A stretch of DNA of 64,000 nucleotides from Sphaerosporella brunnea. Lineage: Eukaryota; Ascomycota; Pezizomycetes; Pezizales; Pyronemataceae. The notes beneath the pieces are model-generated. The model was not told the origin of the DNA. It saw nothing but the letters and a program-made list of their open reading frames with translations, and did not search any database. Below are positions 56,947 through 64,000 of the stretch, piece after piece. The stretch covers positions 278,412 through 342,411 of the forward strand of contig VXIS01000009.1 of NCBI GenBank assembly GCA_008704415.1, in the 5' to 3' direction. The first letter of the stretch is position 1; every line of letters starts with the position of its first letter. The translations under genes were made by a program, and so were the position numbers.

Positions 56947-57663
56947 CAGTGTTCCATACGGTCCGTTCGGTTCCGTCCTGACTCTCGACCGGACTGGAAC
57001 GTAAGTGACGATTCAGTCTTCAGGAAAGACCAGGACCGGCAGTCTTTTTGGTACTGGGGCCTGGACCGCTTTTGACCGCAGTCGACGGCAGTCAATTCTT
57101 ATGTCGGTTGTCGATTTTCTACATATACATGAATGCCATCCCGTCGTCCTATCATTCCATTATCCCGCTCGCCCGGTCCCCTGCTCTTCAACCCTCCCAC
57201 GCTTTTGTTTTCTTTTCTCAAGGTTCGCTTTGGACAGTTCCTCGAGCATTTCATCAAGCTCCTGTAGATCTCCAGAGGTGGTTGTTAAGGGTTATGAACA
57301 CACCATGACAACGACGCCTAATCTATGAGTTGAGACACTTTGCGGTGGCGAAAGGATCCAAATTTTTTTCACCGTGGCTAAGAAAGGGTCCACCGATTCA
57401 AAGGGTCCACCGATTGATAGGGTCCGCCAATTGTCAGGGTCCACCGCGGCAAACGGACCTCTGGCGCGCGGGTACTATCATACATATTACAACCTTACTA
57501 ATAATCCAGTCGACTGCAGTCGACGACGGTCTTTCCCCGTCCCTGGCACCTGCGGACTGGATCAGAGTGGATCGTTGTGGTCCTCCGCCATGGCGGACCG
57601 GATCGGATCGTGCCAGTCGGTCCGATCCAGTCTGCAGTCCTGGACGGACCGTACGGAACACTG
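56947..57663. mobile_element. Non-autonomous TIR element B (hAT-like ends)
   Basis: The left end CAGTGTTCCATACGGTCCGT (56947-56966) and the right end, read inwards as CAGTGTTCCGTACGGTCCGT (from 57663), differ at one position. The ends and subterminal GTCGACTGCAGTC-type palindromes match element A at 50981-52033, as do inner pieces (GTTCCTCGAGCATTTCATCA, TTGTTAAGGGTTATG, AAGAAAGGGTC). B is shorter (717 bp) and lacks the Ser-rich frame. It cuts into the Helitron helicase exactly at its left border, but the right flank does not resume the helicase and no 8-bp duplication is seen. Confidence 0.8.
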
Positions 57664-57760
57664 CCGCCGCCTACCGACCTGGCTATAGCAAAAGGCTCGA
57701 GCAACAGCTCGGCTCATCAGGCAACAGGGTGGAGCCGGTTCGGCGTATGTCCATCACTAC
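57664..57760 (+). repeat. Fragment of the GGCTCG-rich element family
   Basis: GGCTATAGCAAAAGGCTCGA and CAACAGCTCGGCTCATCAG match the minus strand of 35535-35480 in copy 1 of the unknown element. The fragment ends in GTCCATCACTA like the other members. Confidence 0.6.
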
Positions 57761-58506
57761 GCCTAGACGATCCCCATCGCCTCCACAATCTAGTCTTTTG
57801 ATGATCGAGTAAAGGGCCACGTGCGGCGCGGCCAGGTCCTCTTGGGCGCTTAGGGACGACAGGACTGGTAGATGAGTTGTAGACGCTGCAGGCGCCAGTT
57901 CGGATGGCTGCACGCGATGATTTGCCGCCCATCACGCTCGTCGGTGATATCTGCAGCGGTAGGGGGTGGATGCCGCCAAGTCGTCGATCGCGGCATCATC
58001 AGTTCTCTCGCGATAGCCAAGATCACCATTTCCTCACGCCGGCGTACGATATGCGCTCGCCTAGAAGAGCCGGGGCCCGCTTGCCTGTATTGACGGGCCG
58101 GGCCATTGTTGTTCGGCTGCACATTCTACGTTTCTATGTCTTCCTACCGGCCTATGAACATTCGATGGAACTTCGAGAGAAGCGCAAGCTCTCAAAGACT
58201 CTCAAGCTTAGGAGGCACCAGGGGCTGGTACCGCGAACCCATTTGAAATCGCTATCTGCCCCTCTCTCCTTGAACCCGAGTCGATGCAAAGCCAATCCGT
58301 CCCGAAAGCAACTGATGAAGCAGATTGGTTGCGCCGCAGTGAGTCTAAAAGCGATTGCTTGCGGGAGTTCAAGATCACCGGATGAGGAACGGGGAATAAA
58401 TCTGCGCCAATCAAAGAGCGCCCTATGCGAGTGTACGCCTTCGGCGCATGTCAATTTCTCACAACGCCTGTTGAGCACCCCAAAGACCAGAATTTATGCG
58501 GTTTGC
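57761..58506. other. No recognisable gene
   Basis: A plus-strand frame (57904-58509) and a minus-strand frame (58478-58152) are both open and oppose each other. Neither shows a domain I know. Confidence 0.35.
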
Positions 58507-58529
58507 TGAATTGAGGGGCGTAGGATTTG

Positions 58530-58839
58530 GTGCCGATACAACACCATTCGCCATTGGATCAACTATGTGTATGCGAAGCAGCGGGAGCTCATTTTGGACA
58601 GCACCAAGGCCGGACCGTTCCGCATAAATTGGAGCTTTGAACTTTGGACGTCGACGAACAGTAAGCTAGTTTTTGGCATCGTTCGGATTAAATACAAATA
58701 TTTGCGGCTGACAATAATGGTTTCGGAGATTCTTTCAGTGCCTGCGATGTCAGCGGCGGTGGAACGTGTGTTTAGGAGCACAAAGCTCACGATTTATGAT
58801 CGGAGGGTGCGCCTGTATTTTCTGATGGTGTTGGAATGA
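58530..58839 (+). pseudogene. Second hAT transposase relic (internally deleted)
   Basis: The frame encodes RYNTIRHWINYVYAKQRE, then INWSFELWTSTNSKLVFGIV (in hAT proteins: ISFDLWTSPNxxAxLGIV) and then, after a short linker, SEILSVPAMSAAVERVFRST, the core of the hAT C-terminal dimerisation domain. The several hundred residues normally between these two parts are missing, so this is an internal deletion derivative or relic. It belongs to a different hAT lineage from the copy at 48.8-50.6 kb (dimerisation core SVPAMSAAVERVF against SVPSERSFSVRN). Confidence 0.8.
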
Positions 58840-59722
58840 TTAATTCATTGGGCGGGGATGATTTGAACTGGTATACGCCTCGTTATTGCGATCTCCCGGT
58901 GATGGTGCCGAGAATCCCCACCCAGATACCAGTTTCTTCATTACGCAGTTGCCCCGACATCCTTCGTTTTTGTATCTCATTGGCAACATCGGGCACCGAC
59001 CAGCGACACGGCGTCCATCACACCACGCTACGTGGGAAAGATTGCCGCGCAGAGTCCGCTTGGCGCCTCGGCAGGTGCTCAGTCTCCTGTGGCCGGTCCC
59101 AGTCACCGAATTCTCAACGGGTCTGGCAGAATGCAATCCGAATCCACGGCAGAGATACCGCATTCAGCATTGACTACGCTACAACCTAAACGGCTGCCTC
59201 GGTGGGCAATCATACCGCGAGGTGGTGCACGGACTGTACCCGTACTGCCTCCGTGGGTTCTCCTGCGCACCATGGGCTGCAGGAGACATCGAAACTCATG
59301 AGGGACCTTACGCATCTCTGGAAAGATGACCAGCTGACCTCCAGTCGCCGTGTCCACATCGGCTGTCTCCTGTCACCTACAACCATCACCACGGAGCCAC
59401 AATATATCGGACTTCTAAGGGATTCTCACTTAACGCGAGGCACCTTTGCATTGGTAGCGTAACGCCATCGGCGTGGCGGTATTAAACTGGTGAAGATATG
59501 ACCGAAATCTCCGTCAGATATGTCGACCCGGATCGAGCTCCCAATCTGCACCCAGCTGGCGAGGCCTTCAGATGGAAGCAGCGGTATCTATCTGTACCTG
59601 GGTTCAACTGGCAAGACCTCGAAATGAGTGCACAGGTCTATATCCGTACCCGGGTCCAACTGGCAATTGCTGTGCAGAGATGCACCCGCCGGATGTCCTG
59701 ATTGTTTGTACCCAGGACCGAC
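58840..59722. other. No recognisable gene; short repeat before the 59.8 kb gene
   Basis: Open frames overlap on both strands without recognisable content. At 59540-59665 a short degenerate repeat occurs: ATCTG(C/T)ACC-(N)-CTGGC near 59543 and 59589, and ATCCGTACCCGGGTCCAACT at 59642, spaced about 46-52 bp. Confidence 0.4.
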
Positions 59723-59730
59723 TATATAAG
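59723..59730 (+). promoter_or_regulatory. TATA box of the 59.8 kb gene
   Basis: TATATAAG lies 110 bp before the ATG at 59840, preceded by GGACCGAC. The distance fits a fungal promoter with a leader of about 70 nt. Confidence 0.6.
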
Positions 59731-59839
59731 GATTGGCTCTCTGCAGGCAGACCTTCCTCTCTCGTCGCCACAGACTTGTTGACTATCCCAAGAAATTACA
59801 GCACCCACATCCACAATTTCCAAAAGCTCGATAAACAAC

Positions 59840-60732
59840 ATGTCTACTACACCGGAAGAGCACAACGCCAATGGTGACTCCATGGAGCCCGCCAAGACTG
59901 CTGCGCGGAGGGTGCTTGATTGGGTTTTCGACGATTGTTCCGGTAAGTACACCCAGAAGCAGCTCATCGGTTTGTTTATCATAACATTTATCACAGATGG
60001 CACAACAATCACGAACGATAACGGCCACCCACAGAAAACCAAGTCCGCACTGCCAGGCTGGTATTCCAGCGTCGGTCCTTGTAAGTAAACCCCCAAGCAG
60101 CCCATGTGCGCCTTAATAATTATCCTCTAGGTGTCTTCTGCCCCACACTATCGGATCTGGACCCCAAGAACGCTGGGTTCACGCCCGGTACGATGGAGTA
60201 TCACAGTAAGTAACACCATCAGAAGTAATGGTCCTTTCGGTAACGCTGTGCAGTTGCCCCTGATGTCAAAGTAATACACCATTTCTGCGGTGTTAAACCT
60301 GTCTGCGCACAGGGACAGCAGGCGGCAGTTGTTCACAACCTTCAGGCAATCGATAACGTTGACCTGCGAGCCATCTGGGAATGTCAAGCCCGGGAATGTA
60401 GCTCAAAGGGGTCTGCCGTCGCGGTCAAGACCGGAAACAGTAAATTTCGATTCAACCCGGAGACCCCCGAATTCAACCCTGATAAATTTAACAACTTGGT
60501 ACATCTATGTTAACGCAAATTGAAATGTGGATGGCGTGATACTGACAATGCTATACAGGAATACCTCAACAAGGCTATTGAAGACACTCGCCAAGCGAAA
60601 GCAAACGCCCCACGCGGATCTCAAGAGTGGCGAAACGCGGAGTTAGGATTCATCGCGGCCTTGAAGAAGCGCAGCCGCCATCTCATTGCACAGCGCGAGC
60701 AATGTCGAACCTCTGACGACTGGGCTGCCTAA
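59840..60732 (+). CDS. Hypothetical protein, five exons
   Basis: The best-supported spliced gene of the window. Exons: 59840-59942, 59997-60080, 60131-60205, 60254-60498, 60559-60732. Introns are 54, 50, 48 and 60 nt. The first three donors are GTAAGT and the fourth is GTACAT; acceptors are CACAG, TCTAG, TGCAG and TACAG; branch-like sites include CATAAC, GGTAAC and CTGAC. All junctions keep frame and give 226 residues. The product starts MSTTPEEHNANGDSMEPAK and contains a segment with several Cys (CVFCPTLSDLDP, HHFCGVKPVC, IWECQARECS). It ends in a charged helical part (AIEDTRQAKANAPRG, FIAALKKRSRHLIAQREQC). No signal peptide or membrane helix. I do not recognise the family; the soluble, Cys-containing make-up allows no functional call. 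Nearby relics are on both sides, so it may be a lineage-specific gene. Confidence 0.8.
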
Positions 60733-62220
60733 ATGGCCATATTGTTTTGCATAAATTCGGGTCCAGTGGTGTTGTCAGATTTGCGTGCCTCGTTTTGGGA
60801 TTCCCCCATTTTGTTTCAGCTGCATGTTGTACTCTCGCTGTTTTATTGCTGTTGCATCCTCTGGAAATTTTCTGCTGTATTTGCTAGAAACCCATTTGTA
60901 CTTGCACTCTCGTTCTGCTCCACTCCTGGGTAATATACTCTACACACTTTTGGTGCTTCTTTTTTATAGTGCCTCACTACCTTGCCGTTTCACAGTCAGC
61001 CAACACAGATCATCACACCAGCACTCACGATTCGTCCTTCGAACAACGGGAGATGAGAGGTTCTCGATTTTCCTACTGCGGTCTCTTCATGCATGTTCTC
61101 ATCATAGCAATCATCGCCACGACGTCAGCGCCGTTATTCGTGCTGCTCAGATTCAATTATCCTGTTGATTCGACCACCGCCTCCACTGTCTGCACGCCTT
61201 CTCCATTGCCTTTTTGACGATCACTGCCTGCCTGGTGACCCCCATTTCTCAAACTTCGACTGTGAGCTTCGTAATGTCTGCGTGACCGAACTGTGCCTGC
61301 ATTTACAGGGCAACTCGGTCCGTACGAGGCGCTTGCAGAATATACCTGGGCGAGCTAGATGGGCAAGCCAAAAAGCACGCACGTGCCGTGGATGCATAAA
61401 GACCAGAAACGTATCACCAATCTCCGCTTTTACCTGATTCTCTTCCCCACGTTCCACCCCGGGAAGACCGCCCGCTTAAGAATACCCTGCGCCAACCAGA
61501 CCGCTGGCGCTGTAAAACCGGCATCGCCTTGACTACCCTGTGTCAATCTCACTAGTTAAACAATCTATCGCCACTTCGCTCGATCACCGGCACTCTGTAA
61601 CCGCCGGCACAAGCACCAGGACTGCGAATAGCCCTGTGGTACACGCCTTGTGTAGGATACGAGTGAACAGCTGTGTGGTGACCACACGGCGTGAAGTCAT
61701 TAGTACAGCGCCACTTAATGTAAAGTCATATGTACGTTGCAGTCAGGGCAATGTGTGTCGGCGCAGTAAAGTAATGAGAGGAGGTAGTGGGTTGGGGTCG
61801 AGGAGGCAAGACCGTCTCACTTCACCGCGAGCACCGGCACGGATAAATACAATTCTATTCAATTTCACAACTATCTGCAAATCTAGGAGTGTGTACAGCA
61901 GCGTGGTCGCTTCGCAGTATCGTCGCTAAACCTCCTCCACGGCTCTGCTCCAGAATGGTAAAGCTGCGCTCCAGAATAGTAGAGCTGCGCAGTCGCTCCG
62001 CAGTGTCGTCGCTAAAGCTCCTCCCTGGAGATGCGCCACCGCAAGGTAGGGTAAATTTTCTGTGTTTTTCCACCTCACGTCGCTATGGCGCCGCTCCACA
62101 ATGTACCCCGCATCACAGCTAATTACTCAGCCCCTTTTCCGTGTTCAGCCACATTTTTCCGTGTTTTAGCCACCGTATTTTGTTTCGTTCACCGGACTCC
62201 GAGGCTCTGTTTGCTCTATA
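60733..62220. other. No recognisable gene
   Basis: Starts with the probable 3' untranslated region of the five-exon gene. Around 61905-62030 a direct repeat is visible: TCGC(T/T)(T/C)CGCAGT(A/G)TCGTCGCTAAA-CTCCTCC twice and GCTCCAGAAT(G/A)GTA(A/G)AGCTGCGC twice. I see no coding region. Confidence 0.4.
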
Positions 62221-62229
62221 TAGTTATTG

Positions 62230-62385
62230 ATGGGTATCTTACCCAGACCCGCTTAACAAAGTTACTCAGAATCTGAGTAAAGATACTCAAATCTGGGTAC
62301 CGCGTCGACCCTGGCTGAGTTACTCAGTAGAACATGGATATGTCGCACCCGACCGTCTTAAGTTACTCAATAGAATCTGTGTATC
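62230..62385. repeat. Cluster of small palindromes (TTACYCAG type), block 1
   Basis: TTACTCAGAATCTGAGTAA at 62262-62280 is a perfect palindrome with one central base, and CTGAGTTACTCAG at 62315-62327 is another. TTACCCAG (62239-62246), TACTCAAATCTGGGTA and AGTTACTCAATAGAATCTG add variant copies. The same words recur in block 2 at 63.2 kb. Confidence 0.75.
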
Positions 62386-63228
62386 GTGAACTTCCAATCT
62401 TGAACCCGACCTTTTCTCTGCCTAACACACCCACACCGCAACATTCCGGGTCCCACCACCAGCGCGCCCAGCCATCAAAGCTTGCGACTGAGATTTTTGG
62501 TAATGCAGGTTCGGGTGATACTAAGTGAGGCAACTTTTCTCCAGGGACCACGCGCTATGTTCCTTCGTTACGTGGTCCCTAACAGCTGCCCCATCGAAAT
62601 ATCCTCCAAGTCACCACCGGTCCCAACTTGCTCAGTCTTTCCTTGCACAACTCACAATACCCTCCTACAACATCTTCGAACTTGCAAAAGCCCACCCCAC
62701 CCGCCCAACGCTAACACTTAGCTCTCAAATGATTTCCTTTGTCTGCAAGTTTTCGGGGTGAACGTCTAATTTCTTCTAATTTCTTCGCGTCGGGCGGTTT
62801 TTATACGCTCTCATCCACAGTTTACTCGTCGCTGACCGGCCGGACAGTCATAATTTTCTTTCAGGTTTTCAGCAAGTTTCCAATTCTTTCGACGCTGCGG
62901 TTTGTACACCCTCCCTTCCACCTTTTATTCGTCGCTGACCAGCTGGAACTGCGCACTAAAAAGTTGAATTTACTTCTTGTGTTCGGGAGCGATGGGCAAG
63001 GAGGGGTGGGGTTGGGAGCGGGGGCGAACGGAGTGAAGGGGAAGAGTGTGGGAAGGGGGTGAAGGGCACGAGCATGGGAAGGGGGCCTGGACGACGAGAG
63101 CAATACAGGGAATTTACAATGATTTGAGAGAGTAAAATGGGATCCAATACCAAGATTCCACTGTGTAAACACCTCAGATATCCAGCTTGCACCGAGTAAA
63201 AAAACCCGAGATATCCAGGTTTCGCCGT
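62386..63228. other. No recognisable gene
   Basis: A diverged direct repeat (TTTAC/TTC-TCGTCGCTGACC) occurs at about 62820-62840 and 62925-62945. The G-rich stretch 63000-63085 gives open frames on the minus strand by composition only. Confidence 0.4.
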
Positions 63229-63365
63229 GTATTATACCCAGAATCTGAGTATTTTACCCAGGAAAACTGTGGAAAATCTGAGTAAGTTACCCAGTTTCCT
63301 GGGTAAACCCTCGCCCGCTTGGTTACCCAGATCGTATGAGTAAAATCTGAGTATCTTTGCCCATA
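63229..63365. repeat. Cluster of small palindromes (TTACYCAG type), block 2
   Basis: TACCCAGAATCTGAGTA (63234-63250), CTGAGTAAGTTACCCAG (63277-63293), TTACCCAG with CTGGGTAA (63286-63293, 63298-63305), TTACCCAG (63322-63329) and ATCTGAGTA (about 63344) follow each other within 140 bp in both orientations. Confidence 0.75.
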
Positions 63366-63390
63366 CCGCGCGGTTACCACAGGGATAGAC

Positions 63391-63865
63391 CGACCAGGCC
63401 TGCTTTCGGCGCGGTCTGAACCCATTTGAATTAAACGGGCTTTTCCAATCAACGCCCGTTTGGAGCAGACAGCTGGGACCGAGATCCAGGTGCCCACGGG
63501 CCCCGGATTGAGCGCAACCTGTAGGTCCCCGCGGGGCCGGCAAGGCACCTGAACTATCTACCATGTTTAAAGAACACAAGGACCCCAAAAGGAGGTCACC
63601 ATTGGCCGAATAATGTACAATTGCTCTCCCCAACAAACACCGGTTTGAGATCCATCCTCCAATGCAGGGGTTTTGATCATTTGGTGGTTGCTCCATTATC
63701 GGCACCAAGCAAATCGCCGGATAACAGGCACCCCCAGGCACCTATCCGATATCCAGACCTGGAGAGGGTCGCCCGGATCCTATCCGAGGGGCCAGGTGCG
63801 CCCCCCGGCATAACCCGCATTGTGGGGCCCCCTTTACCCGTCTATTGGCAGCACTGTATGAAGGC
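63391..63865 (+). repeat. 0.45-kb dispersed repeat, copy 2
   Basis: Full-length partner of 47440-47905 in the same orientation, with several short gaps. It begins right behind the second palindrome cluster. It has no intact frame. Confidence 0.8.
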
Positions 63866-64000
63866 CGGAATTTCACATTATTTTAACTCTCTCCGTGATA
63901 TATCAATTAAACCAGTAGTGAGCAGCGTATATACACTCACACAATCAGATATATGTTCCAATTGACCAAATGTAGCGCCGCGGCCCCGCTATGGTGTCCG
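63866..64000. other. Window end, nothing recognisable
   Basis: Short sequence without features I can support. Confidence 0.3.

Noticed and set aside
1..64000. CRISPR arrays, rRNA genes, bacterial operons, riboswitches
   Set aside because: Looked for regularly spaced identical repeats, conserved rRNA segments and clustered same-strand genes. None was found, and the splicing pattern is eukaryotic.

Overview
The window looks like a transposon-rich, gene-poor piece of a filamentous fungal genome, most likely a basidiomycete. The reasons are: one gene (59.8-60.7 kb) split by four 48-60 nt introns with GTAAGT-type donors; a large protein that joins a nuclease-like domain to a kinase-like domain, a kind I know from mushroom-type fungi; a degraded tyrosine recombinase of the type common in Agaricomycetes; and many single-copy relics of eukaryotic transposons. 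No bacterial operons, CRISPR array or ribosomal RNA gene was seen. The species is not identifiable from what I can see.

Layout. 0-12 kb holds almost only relics: a retrotransposon gag zinc knuckle (3.2 kb), a broken BCS1-type AAA ATPase (5.2-6.0 kb), the N-terminal part of a pogo-type transposase with a small palindromic element behind it (6.0-6.6 kb), and the first copies of an unrecognised repeat made of two consecutive hairpins. At 12.2-13.3 kb is a probable two-exon gene for a coiled-coil protein. A tRNA-like gene with a Pol III terminator lies at 15.8 kb and an F-box/ankyrin pseudogene at 19.4-20.2 kb. Then 20-26.5 kb shows no gene I can name. A five-unit array of the double-hairpin repeat fills 26.5-27.9 kb. 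A small intact gene with two SUMO-interaction-like motifs is at 31.7-32.4 kb.

From 32.9 to 40.3 kb there is a second gag relic, a tRNA-derived relic, an unknown element with an acidic open frame, a MULE transposase C-terminus, an intact 609-codon gene (nuclease-like plus kinase-like, with the catalytic Asp replaced by Ala) and a dead tyrosine recombinase. 40.8-46.9 kb is an array of diverged repeats. From 47.4 to 58.9 kb transposons dominate: a second, inverted copy of the acidic-frame element, a broken hAT transposase, two short TIR elements of one family, a pol-less Ty1/copia element with both LTRs and a primer-binding site that matches the anticodon arm of initiator tRNA-Met, a Helitron helicase end, and a second hAT relic. 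The best-supported spliced gene is at 59.8-60.7 kb. The last 3 kb holds clusters of small palindromes and a copy of a 0.45 kb dispersed repeat that also occurs at 47.4 kb.

Apart from four or five host-type genes, which share no evident pathway, the window records repeated insertion and mutational decay. Several relics are broken by TGA, TAG or TAA codons, by length changes in homopolymers and by internal deletions. All protein identities come from motif reading without a database search.
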